Shown: positions 48,085 through 59,340 of the stretch, one piece after another
How positions within the stretch are numbered: the first letter of the stretch is position 1
How the letters are laid out: every line of letters starts with the position of its first letter
Assembly (NCBI GenBank): GCA_028023455.1
Contig: JAQFVV010012405.1
Span: 5,605,334-5,669,333, forward strand
Length of the DNA stretch: 64,000 nucleotides
Direction of reading: 5' to 3'
Origin: Epiperipatus broadwayi
Lineage: Eukaryota > Onychophora > Udeonychophora > Euonychophora > Peripatidae
The notes under the pieces: model-generated
The model's database searches: none
Told to the model about the DNA's origin: nothing
Seen by the model: only the letters and a program-made list of their open reading frames with translations
Program-made: the position numbers and the translations under genes

Positions 48085-48232
48085 CTTACGTGACAGCCAA
48101 TTAGATGGAATAATGGCATCACATGGGACTCTAAATTCTAAAACACAAGCCAGAACTATAGTTCTGGCTTGTGTTTTAGAATTTAGAGTCCCATGTGATG
48201 CCATTATTCCATCTGATTGGCTGTCACGTAAG
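48085..48232. mobile_element. Near-perfect 148 bp palindrome (hairpin MITE)
   Basis: Two 74 bp arms meet directly at 48158/48159 with no spacer and differ at a single base. The outer end is CTTACGTGACAGCCAAT. There is no coding content; the antisense frame 47980-48204 is a product of the palindrome. The low divergence means the hairpin is young, or is maintained by gene conversion. It could be a MITE or a foldback product of another element. Confidence 0.85.
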
Positions 48233-48939
48233 CATTTTTAAAGCGTATCTGTTTGAAGGTGTTTAGCTTTCACATTATTATATATTATCTGTTTACGCTT
48301 AAATTTAATATATTTATATTAAGTATAAAATAATTGTACTCTTTGTATTTAAATCTCGTATAATTGATATTTGACAACCATTTTTTAATATCGTATTTAA
48401 TTAATGTTTAGCAGATAATTCATGGGTAGAATTTGTTTGTTCATTAATATTATTACATGTCACTTTTAATTTAATACAGTCAAATTATTTATAAATTAAG
48501 TCTTTGTTATTTTTTTAGTTGTGACATCAGATTTTCAAAGTTTATTTTGCTCAAATATGAGTATTATCGGTGACAGTTTGTCAAAATGGGTTTTATAGTT
48601 ATGGCAACAGATATATAAAAAAAAAAGAAGTAAAAACAGGATTGACATTGATAATTTTTGTTTTATTTTCATTTTTAATTTTTATTCAACATTTTCCAAA
48701 ACATTTTGATTATAAATAAACATTGCTTCAAAAATACATATATCAGTTTTTACTTTGGCTTAAATGGACAACGTATATTTATTTGTTTGGCATCTTTTTT
48801 TTTCTTAATTATTTTTAAATATCCATTAGGCTTATCAAATAATATATTTAATTATGATTTTTAATTATTAATATAAATTTTTTTATGTTAATTCATATTA
48901 TCCAAAAATTAGAATTTGTTTTAACATTGGCAATATGTT
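48233..48939. other. AT-rich sequence without a gene
   Basis: Nothing beyond chance open frames and A/T runs. Confidence 0.45.
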
Positions 48940-49150
48940 ACATGCCCTCTGCGTGCTCATTACGTTTAAATAGGAAATCTATTTCTGCTACTCCAGTTCT
49001 ACTACTTAGAGCATGTTAAGTAATCCATGGATGCCAGATTGTAATGCTTAAAATATTTATTCAGTGATACCTTATCCATATCCCACACTAGTTTTTAGAT
49101 TATGGCTTTCTTCAGTGAAAAGTTTGGATTTTAGTATTTAATGCTATTTT
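48940..49150 (-). mobile_element. R1 element relic (antisense)
   Basis: Diverged R1 sequence. CTGAAGA and the stem II/AAAAC/TAGTG series can be traced on the minus strand around 49080-49120, but several core bases are lost. Confidence 0.55.
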
Positions 49151-49619
49151 TTTCCAACAGCCATTATTAATTCAAAACAATTTAATGTTTTGAATCTAAC
49201 CCAATTTTCTTGCATACTTATATATATATACATCAATTCAGTCTCTATATTTTGATGTATCAGGTTTTTTTAGTAATTGTAGGCATCTGTATTCCTTGGT
49301 CAAGATTGCTATAACATCAACCTATATGTTACTATTAAGTAGTAAATCTGTTTCTCCCATTCTAGTTCTGTTACATGTGTAAGTTTACACAAGTAGGCAG
49401 AACCAGATAGATTCATTAGTGTTATTAATTTTTTATTTAGTTACCATTGTGTTGAAAATTCTGGCAATCATATGAATGATTTAGTTATTCAAGCTGAGCA
49501 AAGGTAAATTTATTATTGTAATGATGAAGTTCATCCCTCTTCTTCCTGGTCATCCTCTTTTTCTTTCATTACCAATCTTTTCAAGAATTACACTTGTTTT
49601 CAATGAATCAGTTCATCTC

Positions 49620-49830
49620 ATGATAAAACAGTTTCAAACTCTCCATAGTGTCACCCAGTGCAAGAAACCTTAATAATCAATGGATTCAAGGTTTATGCAT
49701 AAAATCCCTATCTTGACTACTCATAATTTCCCCAGACTGAATTCTAGATTGTGACATTCTAAGTGAGAAATTTGGGTAAATTTAGAAAATGGTGATCATG
49801 TAATGAATGCTCTAGAGGTTTCATCTCATG
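49620..49830 (-). mobile_element. R1 element relic (antisense)
   Basis: The minus strand keeps the end block (complement of AAACTCTCCATA), the CCATTGATT block and the ATGGTGATCATGT block. The ribozyme core is destroyed. Confidence 0.55.
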
Positions 49831-50319
49831 ATAAGGCAAAATTAGGTCAATTTTAATCTGGTCATTCAAGAAAAGGTTTAATCTAATCTGATAAGAATCC
49901 ATTTCTTTATTTTCTTTGCTGCTTATGAACTTTTTAAATTGTCACCACCATCACTAACTATCTATTTATTCTGTTCAATTTTTACATCTGCAGAAATTCA
50001 TGGCTAATTGTTATCTTTTCTTCACAACTCTGTTTAGTATTAAACTGCAATAAATTTTCTGATCACTGAATTCTTTATTTCTAACATTAATATATATATA
50101 TGTATTAATTATAGATGTATATTGTGACTTAAATATCATTAAAAATTCATAATAGTTATTATTTTTAGTGTTTATGCTTTTTAAACATTTTACTATTGCA
50201 GATCTTACATATTATGTTTTGGACATTATTTGTAAACGAATTTACACAAATTGTGTAAAAATCATAAAACTCATTTTCATTTTAATGATTTGTCTAAACT
50301 GCAGAGAGCAGATTTAATC

Positions 50320-50470
50320 ACTATTTCTCAAGCCTGCTACTGTAAACTTGACTAGTCAATGTACATCAGATGTTATAGTGCTATAATATTTCTATGCTGA
50401 GACTGATTTCTAACTTTTACCTTCATCAATGCTTCACTTCTTAATTTACAATGCTAAGCAATTCAGAACA
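50320..50470 (-). mobile_element. R1-like relic (antisense)
   Basis: On the minus strand a TTGATGA, stem II, GAAAT, CAGTC series is still in hammerhead order (about 50398-50430). The flanks barely resemble R1. Low certainty. Confidence 0.4.
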
Positions 50471-50485
50471 TGTAATAAGTGTAGA

Positions 50486-52050
50486 TAATTTTTTTTTTTA
50501 TTTATTACTACATAATTCTTTATATAACTTCTTTACATATTTCATGATGTAACCTCTTTTTTTTTACTAATAGTTTCACCTTTTGATTTTATTGAAGAAA
50601 TAACTTTCTTTCTAATATCAAGTTGTTGCTTTACACCTTTGTTTATTTTATTCTATGATTTTCTTTGCCAACCCATAATTATGTTTTTTTTATATAGTTA
50701 TTAACTCTTTTTCATACTATTTTATAAAACTCTAGATATTCATTTCTTGTTTAAAAAAAGTCATTTTTGTGCATTTTTATATTTCTTTTCTTCATTCACT
50801 GTTTTGTTTCAATAAAAAATTTACTGGTAAATTTTGCTTTTTTGTAACAGTTATGAGTAGCAGTTATTATTGATTTCATTCAAATCTGAAACATCTTTAA
50901 AGTCTGTTTGCAAGTTTTAATTTAAATTCATTGGAGGATTTTTGAAAATTATGAATCTTGTTAATACTGACTTTCTTCATAGTTTTAATCTCTTTACTTT
51001 TGCATTCACACATATCTTAAATTTTATTAATCAATGACATATCCTGTGTTGAATCTACAAAGAACATAAAAATTTTGATATACATATTTTTGTTAATCAA
51101 AACATAATCCAATTCTGCTGTATATTTATTTGAATTCTTATATGAGCATTTTATTTTAGCATTTTTCTCAAAAAAGAAATTTATAATATACAAATTTTGT
51201 TTTTCAAAACACTATCACTACAATCAAATTTACACAATACTTTCATCTTTTGGTATTTACCAACACTAGCACTAAAGTCTGATATGATAGTTTAAAATGT
51301 TGTTTAGTCTGATCAAAAACAGGCTTATACCCACATAAAAATCCTCTATTTTTTAATCACAATGACAACTTGTTAGGGCATAATCCTAAATTATAAATTT
51401 TTGGTATTAAGTTGAATAAATAATTTTGACACTCTGTCAAACGTATCCTCACTTCTACTATATTGTTTTTTTATTTTTAATAAATCCCATCCTATTTGTG
51501 TTTTCAGCATTTATGCCTTAGTATTAAAGTACATGTCTCCTTTTCAAATTAATTGTCTCATCTTTTTTTCTAACTTGACAAAGTCCCACAATGTCCCATC
51601 TAATATTAGATAGTTTTTGTTTCAATTTGTAAATCTTACTTTACTTGACGGTGATAGGTCTGCAATCAGAGAATTCTTAATACTCTTTGCCTTTGCCACA
51701 AACTGTTATATTGGCAGGTGATTTTACAGTTTCCTGGAAAATAATTTCAGTTTGTTTGTCATGATTATAAATATCTTATTTAAAAGAAAGAAACCATTCA
51801 CACATTTAACCTACTGTCTTTAAGAAAACTCAATTAATATTTTAGTTAAGAACTATCAGATAATTAAGAAAAAAAATCAGGGTTTATTTTGCTCTTAAAC
51901 TCAGAGGTAAAAAGCCAATAAACTCATCCTGATCACTGATGAATGTTCTTGAGCAGCCCAAGTATATTTATTTACTATATAAATGATTACATAATAATAA
52001 CATCTGCAATGACTAGAAAATATTGAATGAACATTAGATATTTGCCTTGC
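50486..52050 (-). mobile_element. RTE-type LINE, 5' half only (copy C)
   Basis: Minus-strand sequence matching copies A and B from the leader (about 51870-52050) through the endonuclease to the linker (about 50486-51100), with frequent stops. The reverse transcriptase and 3' end are missing, so a deletion or later rearrangement removed them. LINE insertions normally lose the 5' end, not the 3' end. Confidence 0.75.
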
Positions 52051-52156
52051 ACAACTAATAGCAGATTTCTTTCTACACTAGCAATTTAATCGTAATAATA
52101 ATTATAGATAAATATTCAAAATGTTTTATTATGCTTCAAAGTGTGTCTTAGAAAAA

Positions 52157-54578
52157 CATCATCATCATCATCATCAACCATTATCAATCCATTGCAGGAT
52201 GAAGATCTCTCCAAGTTTAATCCATCTTCTCCAATCTTTAGCTTCTCTTTTCCACAACACCCCTGCACATTTGCTTATTTCATCCATCCATCTCATATGT
52301 GGTCTCTTTCTGGGTCTTTTACAATCTCTTGGAATCCAGTTTAAAAATTCAATTGTCCATCTATTATCATTTCTTCTAGCAATATGTCCAGCCCAACTCC
52401 ATTTCAATCTTTTAATTTTTTCAATAAGGTCAGTAACACCTGTTTGTTGTCTTACCCATACATTGCGTTTTCGATCTCTTCTTGTTACTCCCAACATACA
52501 TCTCTCCATACTCCTTTGGGTGGTCTGAAGTCTCTGTATTGCTCTTCTATTAAGTGTCCAAGTCTCAGATCCATAAGTAAGAACTGGTAAAACACATTTG
52601 TTAAAAACCATTCTTTTCAAACACATAGGCATATTTCCTTTTAGTATCAAGTTATTTCTACCAAAAGCACTCCAACCAAGTTTAATTCTATGATTAATTT
52701 CCTCCATTATGTTTCCATCTGTATTAATAATCTGACCTAGGTATTTGTAACTGTTAACTTCTTCTAATTCTTCATAATCAATCTTTATTTTCATATTTTG
52801 AGCAAATCGATTAAACATTACTTTAGTCTTTTTAACATTTATCTTTAGTCCTACTTTTCTACTTTCATCTGCTAACTCCTGCAACATTTCCTGCAGCTCT
52901 GAAGCATTATTTGCAAAAACAACTACATCATCTGCAAAATCTAAATGACTTAAATACTCTCCATTTACTTTCATTCCTTTAGTTTCCCATTTTAATCCAC
53001 AAAATACTTCTTGCAGCACTGCTGTAAAAAGTTTTGGAGATATGGAGTCACCTTGCCTTACACCTTTCTCAATGTTGATTTTTTCAGTATCATTATGTAA
53101 TCTAATTGTTGCTGTTGCATTTTTATAAATATTCTTTAAAATATGACAATATCCTGGATCTATACCTTGATGATCCAATGCTTTAATCACTGAAGAAATG
53201 TGTATAGAATCGAATGCCTTTTCATAATCTACAAATCCAAAACATAATGACAACTCATATTCATTTGTCCTTTCTATGACTTCTCTCAATACCTGGATAT
53301 GATCTATTGTACTAAAACCACTTTTAAATCCAGCTTGTTCTCTTGGTTGGTGGAAATCCAAAGTTCTCTGTAGGCGAGTTGTAATTATCTTGGTAAAAAT
53401 TTTATATAAAACTGATAAAAGGCTGATAGGTCTGTAATTTCTAATATCTTCTTTATCACCTTTTTTAAATATTAATATTATTACTGCATTCTTCCAATCT
53501 TCCGGTACATCTTTATCATTTAGACATTTGGTATATAACTTTGCTAAAATTGTTTCTATTTCTTCACCTCCTTCTTTTAATATATCAATTATAATTCCAT
53601 CATTTCCTGGAGCCTTTCCTTTCTTCATACATTTAATTGCATGTCTCACTTCTTCATTTAAAATTCTGGGCAATTTGGAAGATGTAATAGATATAGGAGG
53701 TACTTGTTCTTTATTACTATATAATTCTTGATAAAAATCTTCTACCAATTTCATGATGTCATCTCTCTTTTTAGTAATAATTCCATCTTTTTTTCTTATT
53801 GCAGATATAAATTTCCTACCAATACCAAAATGTTGTTTAACATTCTTGAGACTTTTATTTTCTTCTACAGCTTTCCTTGCTATTTCACAGTTATACTTTC
53901 TTATATCATTTTCAACTCTTTTCCGTACCATTTTACAAAATTCGAGATATTCAATTCTTTTTAATACATCATTTTTGTATATCTTCATATTCCTTCTTTT
54001 CTTCATAAATTCTCTAGTCTCAGTAGAAATTTTATTAGTCAATTGCTGCTTTTTTCTACCAGCTATCTTTGTTGCAGTTTTTAAAAGTGTATCAGTTATT
54101 TTCATATTAATTTCATTCAAATCTGAATCATGTTCAAAATCTCCTAACACTCGAAACCTATTTGTAAGTTCTAATTTAAATTCATTAGAATGTTTCTGAA
54201 GATTAGGAATATCAACTGTAAATATTGTTTTTCTCAATAATTTTTGTCTCTCTAGTTTTACATTAACACGTAACTTACACCTTACTAATCGATGATCACT
54301 TCCTGTGTTAAATTTATTAAGAACATTACAATCTTGAAATATGTATTTCCTGTTAGTCAAAATATAATCCAATTCTGCTGTACCTTCATTTGGATGCTTC
54401 CATGTCCATTTCCTTTTAACATTTTTCTCAAAAAATGAATTCATAATATAAAGTTTTTCTTTTTCTGCAAACTCCACAAGTCTATGTCCTCTCTCATTTC
54501 TATTACCATAACCAAAATTACATACAGCAATTTCATCTTTCATTTGTCTACCAATTTCTAGGTAAATTATTCCCAAAG
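52157..54578 (-). mobile_element. RTE-type LINE, 5'-truncated, young (copy A)
   Basis: The boundaries are the (CAT)n run at 52157-52175 (the (ATG)n tail on the coding strand) and a 5' truncation inside the endonuclease at about 54560-54578. A possible 7 bp target duplication, agaaaaa, lies at 52150-52156 and 54579-54585. The single ORF 52174-54576 fills it, with no 3' UTR beyond the tail. Confidence 0.9.
52174..54576 (-). CDS. RTE-type endonuclease (partial) - reverse transcriptase ORF
   Basis: An uninterrupted 800-residue frame encodes most of an RTE-clade LINE polyprotein. Residues ~20-97 are the C-terminal part of the apurinic-type endonuclease (NERG, WTW, DYIL, and SDHR at 93-96). A basic linker follows. 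The reverse transcriptase spans ~310-620: KAPGNDG (~321-327), FKKGDKEDIRNYRPISLL (motif 1, ~370-387), QAGFKSG (motif 2), VDYEKAFD (motif A, Asp450 and Asp456), GVRQGDSISP (motif B, ~505-514) and FADD (motif C, 547-550). The C-terminal domain contains WAGHIARR and a Trp-rich end. The catalytic residues are all present. The endonuclease N-terminus, and thus its first catalytic residues, is missing, so autonomous movement is unlikely. The first ~9 residues (MGIIYLEIG) replace the expected GDFN-type motif, and the annotated start is only the first available Met. The stop codon lies in the TGATGA tail. Confidence 0.93.
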   Translation of the reverse strand: MGIIYLEIGRQMKDEIAVCNFGYGNRNERGHRLVEFAEKEKLYIMNSFFEKNVKRKWTWKHPNEGTAELDYILTNRKYIFQDCNVLNKFNTGSDHRLVRCKLRVNVKLERQKLLRKTIFTVDIPNLQKHSNEFKLELTNRFRVLGDFEHDSDLNEINMKITDTLLKTATKIAGRKKQQLTNKISTETREFMKKRRNMKIYKNDVLKRIEYLEFCKMVRKRVENDIRKYNCEIARKAVEENKSLKNVKQHFGIGRKFISAIRKKDGIITKKRDDIMKLVEDFYQELYSNKEQVPPISITSSKLPRILNEEVRHAIKCMKKGKAPGNDGIIIDILKEGGEEIETILAKLYTKCLNDKDVPEDWKNAVIILIFKKGDKEDIRNYRPISLLSVLYKIFTKIITTRLQRTLDFHQPREQAGFKSGFSTIDHIQVLREVIERTNEYELSLCFGFVDYEKAFDSIHISSVIKALDHQGIDPGYCHILKNIYKNATATIRLHNDTEKINIEKGVRQGDSISPKLFTAVLQEVFCGLKWETKGMKVNGEYLSHLDFADDVVVFANNASELQEMLQELADESRKVGLKINVKKTKVMFNRFAQNMKIKIDYEELEEVNSYKYLGQIINTDGNIMEEINHRIKLGWSAFGRNNLILKGNMPMCLKRMVFNKCVLPVLTYGSETWTLNRRAIQRLQTTQRSMERCMLGVTRRDRKRNVWVRQQTGVTDLIEKIKRLKWSWAGHIARRNDNRWTIEFLNWIPRDCKRPRKRPHMRWMDEISKCAGVLWKREAKDWRRWIKLGEIFILQWIDNG

Positions 54579-54715
54579 AGAAAAATTCTCTTCACAAAAA
54601 ATCTGCTTACAAAATAAAGTTTTGTAAATATAAATAAAATATCATTAATTTGAATATGAAAATACTTCTATTATCCACCAAATTTTCAAAATCTTTTACA
54701 ATAAAGTAGTGTAAT

Positions 54716-55043
54716 TTAGAAGGGATTTGAACTCAGACTTTCAAGCTCCCTACAGATATTCACTCCATCTTATACAACTGATACACTCGGAGTTCAAATC
54801 CATTCTAAATAATATTAAATTCAGTATAGACAATATATTATTTAAATACTATAAATTAATTTGTATACACGTTTAAAACCAAACCTTCAACCTCCCTACA
54901 GCTATCCACTCCCTCTTATACAACTGATACACATGACCAGTCTGAGTTTAAGTCCCTTCTAAATTACATTAAGTTCAGTGTAGACAAGATATTCATATTT
55001 AAATATTATAAATTAGTTTGTGTACACATTTAAAACCAAAATT
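54716..55043. mobile_element. R2-related tandem duplication
   Basis: Two units (about 54738-54890 and 54886-55043) repeat TCCCTACAG, CTTATACAACTGATACAC, TAGACAA and TTTAAAACCAAA in order. The opening GGGATTTGAACTCAGACTTTCA matches the R2 end at 47.2 kb. No hammerhead is seen. Confidence 0.55.
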
Positions 55044-55938
55044 AAGGGTAAGAAAAAACTTTTAGTGAAAGCATAATTGCATTGAGATGCCTATTTTTTA
55101 TTTATTATTATCAGAATTTGCACTTAAAATGAGGAGCTAAAAGATCCATTCTTGAAAATCACAAATACAAAAAAAAAATCCTGTATTAGTTATTTCAGAC
55201 AAATGGCTGTTTTATCTGTATTATTAAAACTATTGCCATTAACTAAAATCTAATGATAATTTTTCAATTTTTCATTAGGGATTTTTTCTTACGAAATATT
55301 TTTCTTCCATTATGATATTACTGTGGTATATATAATTAACTTTGTCAATTTGTCTGTTTATATTGTTATAACTGTAAAAGCAATACCTCATATTTATTTC
55401 ATAGTATTAGGAATGTCAAATTGAAAATAACAGAACTTGTTTAAACTCAGTTACATGGGACTTTTTTTTTAACTACTTTAAAAAATTAAAAACTCATTTT
55501 GTTATTTATAGCAGTATTTTCTATTGTTTTTGTAATCAAATTTTATAAAATCACTATTGATAATAAAATTATTATAAACCTACATTTACATTCTTAATCT
55601 TTTTCATTTTGATTTAATTAAATAAATAAAAATTTTGTCATCATAATGAACATTAGAAAAATGTAAAAGAATTTAGGCATAGCATTAATAAAAACTGACA
55701 GGTAAGAAACAGAAGAAAAAAAAATTAAGCTTATCTGGAGAGAAAATGCAGTCCAATAAAGAAAGACGCATTTAAATTGAATGGTTTTCATTTGAAAAAA
55801 CTATTTGTTGATAACAAAAAAAAATGCATTGAAGATGCATTTGTTTTATTTTATTTTTTTAATTTTAAAAATATCTTTAAATAATATATGTATAATTTTA
55901 TTAAAAAACATTTTTATTTGATTTAAAAAGTAATATAC
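55044..55938. other. AT-rich sequence without a gene
   Basis: No element, frame or RNA gene recognised. Confidence 0.45.
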
Positions 55939-55951
55939 TAAAAACCAATAA

Positions 55952-56366
55952 TAACTGAAACCCACATGCTTATTATATATCTGTATCTATATATGTAACA
56001 AATAGGTTATATGAGCACAGGCTTTCAACATGGGTGTGACCAATCTCGGCCTCAGGGTGGCCTTTGAGCATTTCATCATCAGATTTTCAATTGGATGGAC
56101 AGTTGAAGAGTTGGGGTGTGGAGTAGATTGAAGCCTGTCCATTAAAGTATGAGGATTGGCTATCTTAACATATATCTGAGCATTTATAGCATATATGTGT
56201 AGCGATGGTAATCGGGACCAACTGATGATTGCTGGTTTAGCATGAAATACGTATATTGGTGATTATTTATCTTTTCAACATGTATGTGTTCAAGTGTATC
56301 AGTGTTATGAGATAGAATGGAGAGTGGTGGGGCATGTGAAAGTCTGTGCTCATATATTCTATTTGT
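55952..56366 (+). mobile_element. R2 hammerhead element with 13 bp target duplication
   Basis: A perfect 13 bp duplication, taaaaaccaataa, flanks it (55939-55951 and 56367-56379). An antisense arm of ~80 bp (55952-56031) begins the insertion, followed by one sense unit ending TATTCTATTTGT. It carries a complete hammerhead at 56209-56265. It is noncoding and the best R2 example in the window. Confidence 0.88.
56209..56265 (+). ncRNA. Hammerhead ribozyme, type I (R2), intact core
   Basis: Stem I pairs TAATC (56209-56213) with GATTA (56261-56265), and ACCAA (56217-56221) with TTGGT (56256-56260). The core is CTGATGA (56222-56228). Stem II is TGCT/AGCA around GGTTT, with a T-T mismatch at its base (56229-56243). 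GAAAT is at 56244-56248. Stem III is ATA/TAT closed by CG. The cleavage triplet is ATA, with predicted cleavage at 56255/56256. It is unrelated in sequence to the R1 ribozyme outside the universal core. Confidence 0.88.
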
Positions 56367-56689
56367 TAAAAACCAATAAAGTATTTTTTTCCTTGAATCA
56401 CAATTTGGGTTGGTATATTTAATTTAAAATAAAAAGAGTGTGTGTGTCCATAAATTAATTAATTCATAAAATTTATTGCATATACTTTTTTCCTAGAATG
56501 CATTTTATTACTCTTCCTTCACATAAATCAATGTTTTGATTCAATCCATTTGTCTTATGGTCAATATGTTTTTTTCATCACTGTTTGCTCTTTTTTAAAT
56601 TAATATAGATTAATGTACAAATTTCTTAGCAAAGTTTTCAGAGAATTTCTTAGCAGTGTATCCAGAAATTTAACAATGTAGATTCTCTT

Positions 56690-57425
56690 AATAATACAGA
56701 TAATAAATTATCTATCACAAAGGTTGTATAGACAAAAGATCTATATCCAATCTCCTTAGTTTCATTCAACAAAAAGCAAGCTTCAATATCCAATCTATTT
56801 AATTTGCAACCAATCTCCATGGGCCCCTTGGTATTAAAATTCTGGAAAATATTCTAAAAAATAAAATTGAACCATATCTCCTCCCTCTATTATCACCAAT
56901 ACAACATGCAAAAAAAGGCTCCTCAACAGGCCAAGCAGCCCTCATTTTCAAAACCATTATAAATTCAGTTTGAGAGCAAAAAAAATATACTACAAGGGCT
57001 GCTCAAATTGACATTAAGGCTGCTTTTGACTTGGTTTTTATTGAAATTCTAATTCAGACACTTGTAGACATAAAAATACCTCATTCTCTCATATACCTAC
57101 TAACCAACCTACTCCTTAGTCATGAAATCCATATTACAATTAATGGCAGAACATCATCTTCATTTTCAATCCATACTTCAAGGATCTCCACTCAGTTCTT
57201 TATTATTCATGTTCTACATTAGTCCTCTCATAAACAAGAAATAACAAAAATTATGAGGAATTCAAATTCCACACACTGGACTATATATACCATGTATTGT
57301 ATACATGGATCACTTTACTGTTTTTTTTACCTCCAAAAAACCAATTACCTACTCTGGAAAAAATACTTAATGAATACACTTTCAAATATAACCTCGATCA
57401 ACATCAGCTTAGTTTCTTTACACTG
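56690..57425 (+). pseudogene. LINE family Y, reverse transcriptase part
   Basis: In broken frames: LGIKILENILKNKIEPYLLPLLSP (conserved block before motif 2), KKGSSTGQAAL (motif 2), AAQIDIKAAFD (motif A, Asp present), then ITINGRTSSSFSIHT. The motif B and C region is eroded; only a DYIYHVLYTW remnant stands where an ADDT-type motif is expected. It continues after a foreign segment at about 58000. Confidence 0.8.
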
Positions 57426-57427
57426 GC

Positions 57428-57905
57428 AAGATTGATCGATCGTTCACCCCACATGTGATGTACTCTATTGCCTGCCCTCAGGCCAGATGCCACACTATAT
57501 ATTATGGTGAAATGAAAGCTACAATCAATACTAGACTGGCTCAACATATTTACACATTTAACAGAGTTCAGAAAAACAGCAACACATCCTCTGTATTTTT
57601 GGAGCATGCTAAACAATCTGGACACAACTTCACACCCGCCAATCCCATAATATTGTGCTCAAAATCAAATGATCACAAAAAAAAAATAAAGGAGGCATTT
57701 TACATCAGTGAAAACATCCATGCCATTAATAGAAAAGACACTTGCTTCGAGATCTCAAAGAAATGGGCTACGTAATACTAGCTTATTTGAATATTTGTAT
57801 TTGCATATATTTTATTATACATTTTATGAAGGCTATGAATATGAGGCATGGATCCTCGAAAATGTTAAGCCGATAAACTTTAATACTAATTTATATCTTC
57901 TCTAA
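57428..57905 (+). pseudogene. Penelope-like element GIY-YIG endonuclease relic
   Basis: An open frame (57455-57775) encodes a GIY-YIG nuclease module of the type found at the C-terminus of Penelope-like element proteins. VMYSIACPQARC provides the Cys pair and first Tyr, and HTIYYGE the second motif. TRLAQH carries the conserved Arg and His. Then come SSVFLEHAKQSGHNF, KEAFYI (catalytic Glu region), INRKDT and a final ISKKW. It lies inside LINE Y, which resumes afterwards, so it is an insertion or a rearranged piece. No PLE reverse transcriptase is nearby. A frameshifted tail runs to about 57905. Confidence 0.78.
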
Positions 57906-57999
57906 TTAACAATTATATATTTTACATGGTAAAACAACTAATTTCCTTTCTACCTAGGACCCTCTGGTTTGAGACAAAAGATATAGAAAAAACTGAAAG

Positions 58000-59340
58000 A
58001 TGATGCTAAATGCATAACCAATTCTCTCTCCAAAACCATATGCAAAAGTATGCCTTTTCAATCAGCTTGTAACTATTAAAAAAACCTATTACCAATCATA
58101 AACTTCACTAAATCTTTCACTTCATCCATTTATTCACTCTGTAGCAAGCTATTAGGGTGCAGAAAAGTAGTCTCCATCTCTGTAAAATGATTTAGTCTTC
58201 TACCAACCAAAAATGGATTAGATCTTCATTCAAATTTTTCATAAACAAAAAAGTATTAATCTCCTGGCTATATTGATAAGAATTTTTCCAGCTCTTGAAT
58301 GCATTCTTCAAATAACACCTACAAACTGACCACCACTTTCACATGGATATTTGCTTGTAAACCAACTCGAAAACATTTATGATCAGGAGCCTTTTTTGGT
58401 TGTTGGTAGATACACCTATTGAAGCATTTATAATATGCTGCAACCAGATATAACTATTGATCCTCAGTCACCAATGTTAAATATGAACAACAGTCGTTTG
58501 TTGAAATGATTCAAAAATGATCATTGGAACCCAATTTTATTGACTTTCTCTTAAGGACTAAATCTTCATGCTCTACCTACTTCTTATTTCCTTAAATATC
58601 ACACATTTTACATCAAAATTGATGGTTTTTGTTCATTGTGTCATAGGGAAGAAGAAATGCAACAACCCTTATTCCGCACCTGCACAGCTCTGACAAATAC
58701 ATGAGAAATTAATGATTAACACATATAGACAAAATAACATCACACTTGATCACCTAATAAAAACTCTCAGTAAAGGCTCAATACTAGCAGCCCGTGCAGA
58801 TACTTTTTGTTTATATACTCTGTGGTGCACCAGATGTATTTTCTTCCTTGGAAGCAACACCAGAAGGTACTCAGCCACATTCTCTAATAAACTCGAACAA
58901 CTGAAGGTCAAAGATGGCAAAAATACACACCTATATATTTTTGCTGCTATGTGGTTACTATTAAAAACCTGAGACAGACCATAACATTAAACAAACATAT
59001 GACTTTGATGTAATAAGAATATTTTTTTTAGTACATATCTCATTTTCAACAATTTTTAACCACCACATCTATGTATTTGATAGTTAAAGGATATATTTAA
59101 TTCAGTCAAAAGGTATTTTAAACTAATGAACTAAACCCTCAGACAATGAAATAGAACCATAGACAAATATACAGTTTATATGGTTACATTTGTCAGACAC
59201 CTGTCTAACAATTTATTTGAACTGTACCAATATTATCTATCTGTTTGTTCTAAGGTTATGTAGTTTTCAACCATGTATTCTTAACAATGTAACTGTTTAT
59301 GAATAATAAAGTTTGGTTTAAAATATAATGATGATGATAA
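58000..59340 (+). pseudogene. LINE family Y, C-terminal part and 3' UTR
   Basis: Decayed coding sequence. At 58555-58665 a clean stretch reads LHALPTSYFLKYHTFYIKIDG, then CSLC, then FRTC. This is the C-terminal Cys knuckle of LINE RT proteins, with Gln in place of the usual His. It corresponds to the CQLC-HHFLLKC region of the LINE at 22760-23368. The frame 58712-58972 is the protein's C-terminal end. A ~350 bp 3' UTR follows with AATAAA (about 59305), ending in a (GAT)n/(AAT)n tail at 59328-59350. Confidence 0.78.

Noticed and set aside
53528-54199. Sense-strand frames of up to 148 codons opposite the RTE ORF
   Set aside because: They are antisense shadows of the 800-residue reverse transcriptase frame.
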